Shown here one piece after another: positions 1-7,300 of a stretch of 64,000 nt of DNA. Numbering within the stretch: position 1 is the first letter of the stretch; every line of letters starts with the position of its first letter. The DNA is taken from NCBI GenBank assembly GCA_964343835.1, contig CAYFKR010000016.1, positions 1 through 64,000 of the forward strand, in the 5' to 3' direction. Source of the DNA: CALEMW01 sp964343835. GTDB lineage: Bacteria; Krumholzibacteriota; Krumholzibacteriia; LZORAL124-64-63. Below the pieces are notes generated by a model. That model saw only the letters and a list, made by a program, of their open reading frames with translations. It had not been told where the DNA came from and did no database searches. Both the position numbers and the translations under genes were made by a program.

Positions 1-630
1 AACCTGCTGGCCCTGAACGCCGCGGTCGAGGCGGCCCGCGCCGGCGAGGCCGGCAAGGGTTTCGCCGTGGTGGCGGAAGAGGTCCGCAACCTGGCCCAGC
101 GCAGCGCCGACGCCGCCCGCAACACGACCCAGCTCCTCGAGGAGTCCAAGCGGAGCTCCGAGCACGGCGTGAAGATGGCCGAGGACGTGCGCAGCTGCCT
201 GGAACGCATCTCCGAGAACATCGACGGCGTGGGTTCGGTGGCCGTGGCCGTGTCCCAGTCCAGCTCCCAGCAGGCCCAGGGCATCGGCCAGATCAGCAGC
301 ACGGTCTCGGACATGGACCAGCTGACCCAGAGCAACGCCGCCACCGCGGAGGAGTCGGCCGCCTCGGCCGAGGAGCTCTCGGCCCAGGCCCTGGAACTCA
401 ACAACCTGGTGGGCGAGCTCGTGGAGGTCGTGGAAGGCCACGGCAAGGGTTCGGCCGTGTCCCGCACCCGCACGGGCGACAAGCCGGTTGCCCCCATCAT
501 CGCCGCCGCACCCGCCGCGGCTCCGGCCGCCGCACCGTCCTCGTCTTCCGAGGATTCCGCGGCCGACCTGGACGACTGGATGGACGACCTGGATCTGGGC
601 GACCTCGAGGTGGAGGAGATCGAGATCTAG
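1..630 (+). CDS. Methyl-accepting chemotaxis protein, C-terminal part (5' end outside window)
   Basis: The reading frame is open from base 1, so the start lies upstream. The first residues (NLLALNAAVEAARAGE, then GKGFAVVAEEVRNLA) are the highly conserved hairpin tip of the MCP cytoplasmic domain, which binds CheA and CheW. A long heptad coiled coil with Gln/Ser/Ala-rich helices and Glu pairs typical of methylation sites follows. After about residue 140 there is an Ala/Pro-rich linker and an acidic tail (DDWMDDLDLGDLEVEEIEI). No NWETF-type CheR tether is present. The sensor half is not in the window, so the ligand is unknown. A strong terminator follows. The family assignment is certain. Confidence 0.96.
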   Translation, partial: NLLALNAAVEAARAGEAGKGFAVVAEEVRNLAQRSADAARNTTQLLEESKRSSEHGVKMAEDVRSCLERISENIDGVGSVAVAVSQSSSQQAQGIGQISSTVSDMDQLTQSNAATAEESAASAEELSAQALELNNLVGELVEVVEGHGKGSAVSRTRTGDKPVAPIIAAAPAAAPAAAPSSSSEDSAADLDDWMDDLDLGDLEVEEIEI

Positions 631-653
631 GACCGTGCCCGACCCAAGGGAGA

Positions 654-683
654 GGCCCCGTCGCTCGGCGACGGGGCCTTTTT
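654..683 (+). terminator. Rho-independent terminator of the chemotaxis receptor gene
   Basis: A perfect 11 bp stem (654-664 with 668-678, GGCCCCGTCGC/GCGACGGGGCC) with a 3-base loop is followed directly by five T. It lies 24 bases after the receptor stop codon and before the convergent kinase gene. Confidence 0.9.
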
Positions 684-707
684 CGTGTCCGATGGGAGTG
701 GAGTCGG

Positions 708-3059
708 TCAGGCGTCGTCCGTATCGCAGGCACCTGCGACGGGGATGCGCAGCACGAACGTGGTCCCGACCCCCGGTTCGGTCTCGAAGGTCAGGGCTCC
801 GCCGTGACGCTTGACCACCGTGTTGTAGGCGATGGCCAGGCCCTGGCCCGTGCCCTTGCCCACGTCCTTGGTGGTGAAGAAGGGGTCGAAGATCCGGGTC
901 CGGATGTCCTCGGGGATGCCGCCGCCGGTGTCGGTGACGCGGATCTCGGCCGTGTCGCCGTCCAGGCGGGTCGCGATGCCGATGCGCCCCTTGGGCGCGT
1001 CGTCCTGGCCGGCGCCGGTGTCGGCGATGGCGTGAGCCGCGTTCACGATCAGGTTCAGCAGCACCTGGTTGATCTCGCCGCCCATGCAGGTGACCAGGGG
1101 CAGGTCCGGATCCACGGTGCATTCCGTCTCGGCGCAGTACTTCCACTCGTTGCGGGCCACCAGCAGGGTGTTCTCGGCGGCCTTGTTGAGGTCCACCGGG
1201 GCCATCTCCGACGAGTCGGGGTGGGAGAGCTCCTTCATGGAGCGCACGATCTTGGTGACCCAGGCCACGCCGTCGGTGGTGTGCTTCAGGGCGTTGGGGA
1301 CCTCTTCCAGGAGGAACTCCAGGTCGGCGTCGGCCACCAGCGTCTTGGCCCGCGTCGTCAGGTCGCAGGCGCCGTTCTTCCGCTCCGCCTCCGTCATGAT
1401 GGCGTCGTAACCCTCCAGCAGCGACTTCATCTCGTCGAAGGCCTCGGCGAGATACTGGGTGTAGTTGGCGATGTACTGCAGGGGCGAGTTGATCTCGTGG
1501 GCGATGCCCGCCGCGAGCTGGCCGATGGACGCGAGCCGCTGGTCCTGGGCCTGCTGCTGGTCGCGTTCCTTCATGTCGGTGACGTCGCGCAGGTAGAAGG
1601 CCAGGCGCGAGACCCGCGTGTTGTCGGAGTTGCCCACGGGGAAGAGCAGCACCTCGTAGAACTGGCGCCCCAGGTTGAGGCTGCGGCTGACGGAGCCCCG
1701 GCTGTCCAGCACCTCGTCGTGGATCCCGCGGAAGACCTCGGCGAGGTCGTCGCGCATGGCTTCGAACAGGTAGGTGCCCATGGCGGTCTCGTGGGACACG
1801 TCGAAGAACTCGGCGGCGTAGTCGTTGAGCTCGATGATCACGCCGTGCACGTCCATGAGCACCGCGGCCAGGTCCGGTGCGTTGAGCAGGGCGCGGGTCG
1901 TCTCCTCGCTGCGGCGGATCTTGCGCCCCATGCGCTCGCGTTCGTGGTAGATGCCGATCATGTCGGCGGCGGAACGGAGCAGCTGCAGGTCCGCCTCGGC
2001 CCACGGCGAGACGTCCTCGTCGGAGCCGAACCCCACGAACCCGGTCCACTCATCCAGGACGAAGAAGGGGATCAGGGCGAAGGAGTGCAGCCCCAGCATC
2101 TTCAGGGACGTGGTGCGCTCGGCGGGCATGTCCACCACGGAGCCCGTGATGATCTCGCCCTGGCCCAGGTCGCCGGCCACGCCGAAGAACCCCTGGTCGA
2201 AGGGGATCTGGCGGTGCTCGTCGTTGATGCGCTCGGTGCTCCAGCGGTTCGTGGAGACGGCGTGGGTCAGGGTGGTGGAGAATCCCGTACCGTCGTTGGT
2301 GCAGAGCACCACGCGGTTCGATCCGCTGGCGCGGAGCAGGGCCTCGAGGGCCTCGACCACGGACTCGTCCTCGTTCTGGCCCTCCAGCAGCGACCGGGAA
2401 CACTCGTTGACGGCCTGCTCGTAGGCCAGGCGGCGAGCCATCTGGCGCTGGCTCTCGCGGAGGTCCTCCAGCTTCTGCTTGAACCAGTCGCTGGACGATT
2501 CGGTGGTCGCGCGGCCGGACTCGATCTCGGCGCGGAGTTCGTCGACCCTGGAACGGAGCTCGACGTCGTTCCGTCGCCGGCCCCAGGCCTGGGCGATCCG
2601 CGAGGCGATGTGCTGGAAGAAGGGGGTCGCCCGTTCGATGGCGTCGGCGTCGTCGCCCCGGACCAGCAGGGCGCCGTAGCAGTCGTCGCCCTCGAGGAGG
2701 GGGAACGTCGTGACCTTCCCGAAGCCCTCCGCGGCGAGCAGCGACTCCAGCCGCAGACAACCGCTGCAGGGAGCCGCGCCGTCCTGGCAGGACAAGCGGA
2801 AGTAGCGTCCGGTGACCTGGTCGGGGGGCGTGCCCCGGTCGGGGGTGAAGACCGTCACGGAGCCGGGGTTGATCTGGTCGAGGGCCAGGCCCATGTCGAA
2901 CTGGATGAAGGAGTCGGCGGCGAGGCTGGCGACGCGGCGGGCCACCATGTCCCAGTCCTGGTCGAGGTCCCGCAGGACCCGATCGAAGGCGTCCATGACG
3001 TCCAGGCAGTTTCTGCAACCGCCGGTCGTACGGACCTGGTCGATGGTCTCGCTCGTCAC
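708..3059 (-). CDS. Sensor histidine kinase with Cys-containing N-terminal domain, GAF, PAS, HisKA and HATPase
   Basis: A soluble 783-residue kinase with no membrane helix. The N-terminal 170 residues look like a GAF-type sensor and carry cysteines C15/C18 (GGCRNCL) and C91/C98/C101 (CxxxxxxCSGC), which could bind a metal or act as redox switches. A coiled coil lies around 160-215, a second GAF-like domain at about 215-370 and a PAS domain at about 385-495. HisKA follows, with phospho-acceptor H521 in GIAHEINSPLQ. The HATPase has an N box near N664/N673, DTGGG at 710-714 and GKGTGQGLAI near 735-743. The start codon is GTG (3057-3059), chosen because GGAGG lies 9 bases upstream. It is the last gene of a minus-strand run after the SLAC1-like and DUF302 genes. 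No response regulator is adjacent. Confidence 0.93.
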   Translation of the reverse strand: MTSETIDQVRTTGGCRNCLDVMDAFDRVLRDLDQDWDMVARRVASLAADSFIQFDMGLALDQINPGSVTVFTPDRGTPPDQVTGRYFRLSCQDGAAPCSGCLRLESLLAAEGFGKVTTFPLLEGDDCYGALLVRGDDADAIERATPFFQHIASRIAQAWGRRRNDVELRSRVDELRAEIESGRATTESSSDWFKQKLEDLRESQRQMARRLAYEQAVNECSRSLLEGQNEDESVVEALEALLRASGSNRVVLCTNDGTGFSTTLTHAVSTNRWSTERINDEHRQIPFDQGFFGVAGDLGQGEIITGSVVDMPAERTTSLKMLGLHSFALIPFFVLDEWTGFVGFGSDEDVSPWAEADLQLLRSAADMIGIYHERERMGRKIRRSEETTRALLNAPDLAAVLMDVHGVIIELNDYAAEFFDVSHETAMGTYLFEAMRDDLAEVFRGIHDEVLDSRGSVSRSLNLGRQFYEVLLFPVGNSDNTRVSRLAFYLRDVTDMKERDQQQAQDQRLASIGQLAAGIAHEINSPLQYIANYTQYLAEAFDEMKSLLEGYDAIMTEAERKNGACDLTTRAKTLVADADLEFLLEEVPNALKHTTDGVAWVTKIVRSMKELSHPDSSEMAPVDLNKAAENTLLVARNEWKYCAETECTVDPDLPLVTCMGGEINQVLLNLIVNAAHAIADTGAGQDDAPKGRIGIATRLDGDTAEIRVTDTGGGIPEDIRTRIFDPFFTTKDVGKGTGQGLAIAYNTVVKRHGGALTFETEPGVGTTFVLRIPVAGACDTDDA

Positions 3060-3063
3060 GGAA

Positions 3064-3128
3064 GGGCCTCCGTCCTCTGCCGTCGGGACTCGGATCTCCC
3101 TGATGTCATCGGCAGGGGACGGAGGCCC
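3064..3128 (-). promoter_or_regulatory. Long hairpin covering the ribosome binding site of the histidine kinase gene
   Basis: Bases 3064-3082 and 3110-3128 form a 19 bp inverted repeat with one G-U position and a 27-base loop. In the minus-strand transcript the second arm contains the GGAGG Shine-Dalgarno sequence of the kinase, 9 bases before its GTG. There is no T-run on either side, so it does not look like a normal terminator. It sits between the DUF302 stop (3145) and the kinase start, so it could hold back kinase translation within the operon. Confidence 0.6.
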
Positions 3129-3144
3129 CTTGAGTCGTGAAAAC

Positions 3145-3621
3145 CTATCTGATAACAGGGTTTAATAGGTCCTCATTCTCCGACGCGGCCTCGCTCATGA
3201 CCTCCTGGACGATGCCCCCGAACACCCGGCTCATCAGCCCGGAATCCATGCGCGAGACCGTCACCCCGCCGTCGGCCCGCTCGAAGACCGCCACGCGGCA
3301 GGGCATCATGGGTGCGATGCCCCTCCCGTCTTCGTCCGAGAGGATGCGCCCGGCCAGTTCTGCATTGCAGAGCTCGATGACCGTCGCGGGACGCACGTCG
3401 AAGCCGGCGGCGGCCACCGACTTGGAGAGGGTGTGCACGGCCGGCACCTTCCACCCGGCCTGCTCGGCGGTCTCGATGATGGTGGCGACGGTAGCGTCGA
3501 AGTCCATGGTCGAATCGTCCTCGATCAGCATCATGCCGGGGGCCTGGCTGCCGAGGATCAGGGCGAGGAGACCGGCGCCGACGACGAGGCCGGCGACGAA
3601 GCTGACGAAGGGGCGGGGCAT
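3145..3621 (-). CDS. DUF302 family protein, membrane-anchored
   Basis: 158 residues. One N-terminal membrane segment (about 5-24) is followed by a DUF302 domain: the pattern VIELCNAELAGRIL and then MPCRVAVFERADGG.TVSRM is the family signature. The biochemical role of DUF302 is not established; members occur near thiol, heavy-metal and ion-transport genes. A very good Shine-Dalgarno site (AAGGAGG) precedes the ATG. It lies 18 bases after the SLAC1-like gene and 85 bases before the kinase on the same strand, so the three are probably co-transcribed. Confidence 0.88.
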   Translation of the reverse strand: MPRPFVSFVAGLVVGAGLLALILGSQAPGMMLIEDDSTMDFDATVATIIETAEQAGWKVPAVHTLSKSVAAAGFDVRPATVIELCNAELAGRILSDEDGRGIAPMMPCRVAVFERADGGVTVSRMDSGLMSRVFGGIVQEVMSEAASENEDLLNPVIR

Positions 3622-3639
3622 GGGATCCTCCTTGGGGGA

Positions 3640-4602
3640 TCAGTCCTCGGGCACGCAGATCCTGCCGCCGACGGCGGCCTGGATCGTCCGTACCAGGACG
3701 ACGAGGTTGACCAGGGCGGTCACGACCAGCAGGCCGGACGCCAGGTAGCGGTGGAAGTCGTGACCACCCGTCTTGTACATCAGGAGCGAGGCGATGGTGA
3801 TCGAGGCGAGGGGGAAGGTGTACGCCCACCACGAGACGTAGTAGGGCACCCTTCGGAACCGCGGCAGCATCGTCACGAGCAGCAGCAGGATGAACAGGGC
3901 GAAATCGTAGAGGACCCGGTGCAGGTCCCCGCCGCCGCCGGTGAGCCGCGACAGCGAGACGAAGCCGATGGCCGGGGGCGGAATGAGGATGAACAGCGTC
4001 GGCAGGAACTTCTCCGCCAGCAGGGGATGAAAGAGGATCCTGTACAGTACGATGGCCATCAGCAGGTTCCAGAACATCGCCCCGATGCTGAAGAAGAACC
4101 ACGAGATCTCCACGTGCCCGAGGGGGACCCCGGCCACGGGCACCAGGATGGTCCCCACCACGGGGATGAACCAGGCGGGGTTCAGGGACTGGATCCTGAA
4201 CTCCCGGTAGAACCACGTGTGCATGATCTTCAGGCAGAAGAGCAGGTGCATCGGCGTCCCGATCCACCACAGCGCCCGGGCCAGTCCGGGAGCCTCCTCC
4301 AGGTACCCGATCCCCAGCAGCAGCAGGGAGATGGACACGGCCGGAAAGAAGTTCACGCGGACCGGGTGGTTGTACTCGGCCAGCACGAGGTCGCGGTGCC
4401 GCACCAGCTTGGCCAGGTAGAGGATGCTCAGGACGCCGAACCAGAGGCTGACGACCCACAGCAGCGGTCGCCCCGCCCCGAGGTGCAGCCCCAGCACGTG
4501 CTCCGTGCGCAACAGGGCGATGGCCAGTCCGCTCAACCCCATCACCGATCCGTAGAGCGTGATCGGCAGATGGGCCAGTCGCTGGGGGGCGGGTCCGCTC
4601 AT
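3640..4602 (-). CDS. SLAC1/TehA-type (TDT family) anion channel or transporter
   Basis: 320 residues with about ten hydrophobic helices. The overall pattern (SLWFGVLSILYLAK, a HPVRVNFFPAVSISLLLL segment, then WFIPVVGTILVPVAG and SWWAYTFPLASITIA) is that of the voltage-dependent anion channel/TehA family (PF03595), which moves anions such as chloride, nitrate, sulfite or dicarboxylates. The substrate cannot be told from sequence. I chose the ATG at 4602 because GAGGTGG lies just upstream; the open frame extends further but in unlikely sequence. First gene of the SLAC1-DUF302-kinase run. Confidence 0.85.
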   Translation of the reverse strand: MSGPAPQRLAHLPITLYGSVMGLSGLAIALLRTEHVLGLHLGAGRPLLWVVSLWFGVLSILYLAKLVRHRDLVLAEYNHPVRVNFFPAVSISLLLLGIGYLEEAPGLARALWWIGTPMHLLFCLKIMHTWFYREFRIQSLNPAWFIPVVGTILVPVAGVPLGHVEISWFFFSIGAMFWNLLMAIVLYRILFHPLLAEKFLPTLFILIPPPAIGFVSLSRLTGGGGDLHRVLYDFALFILLLLVTMLPRFRRVPYYVSWWAYTFPLASITIASLLMYKTGGHDFHRYLASGLLVVTALVNLVVLVRTIQAAVGGRICVPED

Positions 4603-4630
4603 GTCCACCTCTCGGTTGGAAGACCTCCCA

Positions 4631-4659
4631 TGGGTAACGACGCCGCAGATGTTAGTCAA
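4631..4659 (-). promoter_or_regulatory. Possible promoter of the SLAC1-DUF302-kinase operon
   Basis: On the minus strand TTGACT (4654-4659) is followed after 17 bases by TACCCA (4631-4636). The -35 is good and the -10 poor. It lies in the divergent gap between the channel gene and the C_GCAxxG_C_C gene. Confidence 0.3.
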
Positions 4660-4760
4660 GGATCTTCGCAACGGTTGCCGCCCGCTCGAGGCGCAGGACG
4701 CGAGGGCCTTGCGCACGACCGGGCCTCGCCCCATCATCGGGAGAAGGAGGTCCCGCAACG

Positions 4761-5213
4761 ATGACCCACAGGATCGAGCACGCCGTCGCCATGTTCACCG
4801 AGGGCTACAGCTGCGCCCAGTCGGTGCTGGCGGCCTACGCCCCCGACTACGGTCTCGACCGCGAGGCCGCCCTGCGCCTGGCCGCCCCCTTCGGCGGTGG
4901 CGTGTCGCGTACCGACGGGCCGTGCGGTGCGGTCAACGGCGCCCTGATGGTGCTGGGCCTGGCCCGCGGCCACGTCACCGCCGATGACGAGGCCGCCTCG
5001 GCGCACACCCGCGAGGCCGTGCAGGAATACCTGCGCCGCTTCGAATCCCTGGCGGGCTGCACCGGCTGCACCGCCCTGCTCGGCGCCAACCTGGCGGAGC
5101 CGGGCGTGGCGGAGCGGGTGAAGGAGGACGGCCTCGCGGCGGAGGTCTGTCCGGGGTTGGTGCGGAGGGCTTGCGGGTTGTTGGAGGAGATGCTCGCCGA
5201 CGTCAGCCGGTGA
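4761..5213 (+). CDS. C_GCAxxG_C_C family protein (probable redox protein)
   Basis: 150 residues. It has the cysteine pattern that names the family (PF09719): C18 in GYSCAQSVL, C55 in GPCGAVNGALMVLGL, C100/C103 in GCTGC and later cysteines in EVCPGLVRRAC. The family is thought to be redox-active or metal-binding; no reaction is established. The Shine-Dalgarno AAGGAGG lies about 10 bases before the ATG. Its 3' end overlaps the convergent HNH gene by 11 bases. Confidence 0.9.
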   Translation: MTHRIEHAVAMFTEGYSCAQSVLAAYAPDYGLDREAALRLAAPFGGGVSRTDGPCGAVNGALMVLGLARGHVTADDEAASAHTREAVQEYLRRFESLAGCTGCTALLGANLAEPGVAERVKEDGLAAEVCPGLVRRACGLLEEMLADVSR

Positions 5214-6210
5214 TCACGGCCCGGACCTCCGGCTCCCCCCTCTCATGCACGAACCGATGACACCTCCCGCACAGCGTCCGTAGGTTCTCCATCCCGTTCC
5301 CTCCGCCCGACGCCCGCGGCACCACGTGATGCACCTCCAGGAACGACGTCGCGCCGCACCCCGGCGCCGTGCAGCGGGGCCCGTCGCGGGCGAGGACGGC
5401 GCGGCGGGTCGCGGGCGGGATGGAGGAGCGGTTGGGGATCGCGGGGTCCTGCGAAACCGCCACGTGGTCGCAGGTCATGGCGGCGGCGGCCGCACGGGAG
5501 GCGGGGCGGCTGCCGACGGTGGTGGTGTTGCAGGTGTCGCAGCGGTAAGCGACGATCCTGTAAGGAGATGAGGCTGAGTCACGTGTCCCGTCGCCTGAAG
5601 CGAGGGCCTCGAGCCCGGCCAGGAACAGCTCGGTGCGGGACTCCCGCCGGCCGTCGCGGCGCAGGCGTTCCATCAGTGCCTCGCAGCGCGCCCGTTCGAC
5701 GGGGGACATGGTCAGGGTGATGCTGGTCGGGACCTCGGGTGTTGTGGGAGTCTCGCTGGGCGTGTCGAGCACGAGGGCCGCCTGGCCGCGTTTCTCCCGC
5801 AGCCGGTCGCGCTCGCGTCGCCCCCGTTGCCGCGCTCTCGCCACCTTCTCCTCCAGCTCACGGGATGTGGACCGGGCCGCGGCCCGGACCCAGGCATCCT
5901 CGGTGCGCGGCGAGGCCACCCGGGCCACCGTCCGGGCCTTGGTCCACGACAGCGTACCCCGGTCCAGGGCCTCGCGCGTGGCCGGCAGGTCTTCCAGGGC
6001 CCGGGCCAGGGCGATGAACTGGTGGACCTTGGCGGGGGAGAGGCCGAGGGATTCGGTGCCGTAGAGTTCGATGGAGGCGTGGCCGAGGTCGCGGAACAGC
6101 CCCTCGCGCATGACGCGGGCGAAGAGGATGACGGCGGAATGCTCGGCGCGGCGGAGACGGTCGAGGGCGGCCACGAGGTCGTCGTGGACGCGGCGGGTGC
6201 TGGGGGACAT
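5203..6210 (-). CDS. HNH endonuclease domain protein (DUF222/13E12-like architecture)
   Basis: 335 residues. The N-terminal half is helical, Arg/Ala-rich and low in recognisable motifs, similar in layout to the DUF222-HNH proteins of high-GC bacteria. The C-terminal HNH nuclease carries a zinc knuckle and the ββα-metal site: CTAPGCG, then LEVHHVVPRASGG, NLRTLCGRCHRFVHE. An extra pair YRCDTCN lies before it. The substrate is unknown; such genes often occur as many scattered copies per genome. The Shine-Dalgarno is weak. A good promoter lies upstream at 6244-6272. Confidence 0.88.
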   Translation of the reverse strand: MSPSTRRVHDDLVAALDRLRRAEHSAVILFARVMREGLFRDLGHASIELYGTESLGLSPAKVHQFIALARALEDLPATREALDRGTLSWTKARTVARVASPRTEDAWVRAAARSTSRELEEKVARARQRGRRERDRLREKRGQAALVLDTPSETPTTPEVPTSITLTMSPVERARCEALMERLRRDGRRESRTELFLAGLEALASGDGTRDSASSPYRIVAYRCDTCNTTTVGSRPASRAAAAAMTCDHVAVSQDPAIPNRSSIPPATRRAVLARDGPRCTAPGCGATSFLEVHHVVPRASGGGNGMENLRTLCGRCHRFVHERGEPEVRAVITG

Positions 6211-6243
6211 GGACGGAATCCGATCCGGGAGGAGGTTCCGGAG

Positions 6244-6272
6244 AGAATAAGGGATTAATGTACGTAAATCAA
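6244..6272 (-). promoter_or_regulatory. Probable sigma-70 type promoter of the HNH gene
   Basis: On the minus strand TTGATT (6267-6272), 17-base spacer, TATTCT (6244-6249), in a short AT-rich patch 34 bases before the HNH start. It overlaps the 3' end of the upstream small membrane-protein gene. Confidence 0.5.
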
Positions 6273-6505
6273 GATGAAATATCGGCGGACTCGCTCTTTT
6301 CCTCGTCGTCCTGCTGTTCCTCAGCGGCCTTCGCCTTCATGAATGCCCAGCTCACCAGCGCCTGAGACATGGCGAACCCCAGGCCGACCAGGGTCAGCAC
6401 CCGTTCCTTGTAGGGCGTGCCGCGCAACACGATCGCGACGCCGACGGTGAGCAGCCCCCAGATCAGGGCCGTGAGGATGATGACGTGGGGTTGGCGGCTG
6501 AGCAC
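6269..6505 (-). CDS. Small membrane protein, function unknown
   Basis: 78 residues with two hydrophobic helices (about 8-27 and 35-55) and a charged Glu/Asp/Gln-rich tail (AAEEQQDDEEKSESAD). The start is GTG with AGGAGGT seven bases upstream, which makes the gene credible despite its size. I recognise no family. It runs toward the HNH gene but is separated from it by a promoter-like sequence. Confidence 0.7.
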   Translation of the reverse strand: MLSRQPHVIILTALIWGLLTVGVAIVLRGTPYKERVLTLVGLGFAMSQALVSWAFMKAKAAEEQQDDEEKSESADISS

Positions 6506-6579
6506 GGTGAGACCTCCTGTTCAACGTAGCCTACTCCCGGAATTGCCCCCGATCAACGCTCCCGTGTAGACTCCCCGCC

Positions 6580-7188
6580 ATGGATCTCCTCTTCGTGGCC
6601 GCCTATTCCTTCGCCTGCGCCGTGCAGCCCGGTCCGTTCCAGGCCTGGGTCCTCGGCCGTGCCCTGTCGCGCGGTCGTCGGGGGGCCATGCCTGCCGCCT
6701 TCGCGCCGCTGATCAGCGACGTGCCGGTGATCGCCGGCGTGCTGCTGGTGCTGGACAACGTGGGCGACACCTTCCTGGCGGCGCTCCGCATCGCCGGCGG
6801 CCTCTTCCTGCTGACCCTCGCGGTCCGGGCGTGGCGCGAGTGGAGGTCGAAACGGTTCGACGCCCCGCCGCCGACCCCCGTCTCCGACGGCCGCACCCTC
6901 CTGGAAGCCGCCCTCGTCAATCTGCTCGGACCCGGCCCTTGGCTGGGATGGAGCCTGGTCCTCGGGCCCATGCTGCTTGAGGCGTGGCGGGCGTCGCCGG
7001 CGGCGGGCGCGGCCCTGGTGGCGACGTTCTACGTGACCATGGTGGCGACCCTGGCGGTGATCATCGCCGCGGTGGCGGCGGCGGGGAGGCTCGGACCGGG
7101 ATTCCGCAGGCGGGCGACCCTGATCTCGGCGGCGGCGCTGGGGGCGTTCGGGGCGTATTCGCTGTGGACCGGCATCGCAACCCTCTGA
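6580..7188 (+). CDS. LysE/RhtB-type exporter-like membrane protein
   Basis: 202 residues with about six membrane helices. The first helix ends in CAVQPGPFQAWVLGRALSRGRRGAM, the Pro-Gly-Pro and Gly/Arg-rich loop typical of the LysE/RhtB amino-acid efflux superfamily. A second PGP-like turn (GPGPWLGWSL) lies in helix 4. The family usually exports amino acids or related metabolites; the substrate is not predictable here. I see no Shine-Dalgarno sequence before the ATG. It diverges from the preceding small membrane-protein gene. Confidence 0.75.
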   Translation: MDLLFVAAYSFACAVQPGPFQAWVLGRALSRGRRGAMPAAFAPLISDVPVIAGVLLVLDNVGDTFLAALRIAGGLFLLTLAVRAWREWRSKRFDAPPPTPVSDGRTLLEAALVNLLGPGPWLGWSLVLGPMLLEAWRASPAAGAALVATFYVTMVATLAVIIAAVAAAGRLGPGFRRRATLISAAALGAFGAYSLWTGIATL

Positions 7189-7215
7189 AAACGGCGTATC
7201 GATCCGTGGTATGAT
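7186..7215 (+). promoter_or_regulatory. Probable promoter with extended -10 for the secreted protein at 7301
   Basis: TGAAAA (7186-7191), 18 bases, TATGAT (7210-7215), preceded by TG to give the extended -10 TGGTATGATCA. The same 11-base string occurs at 11648-11658. Confidence 0.45.
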
Positions 7216-7300
7216 CATGGATGCCGTCGGACAGGCACGTCACGGCAGGGGGAACTGAAGTCCCGGTTCCGTTGACGGACCGAGGCACGGGAGGGATCTG

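Noticed and set aside
804..3140. A 778-codon open frame on the plus strand
   Set aside because: Antisense shadow of the histidine kinase, with the same low-complexity composition.
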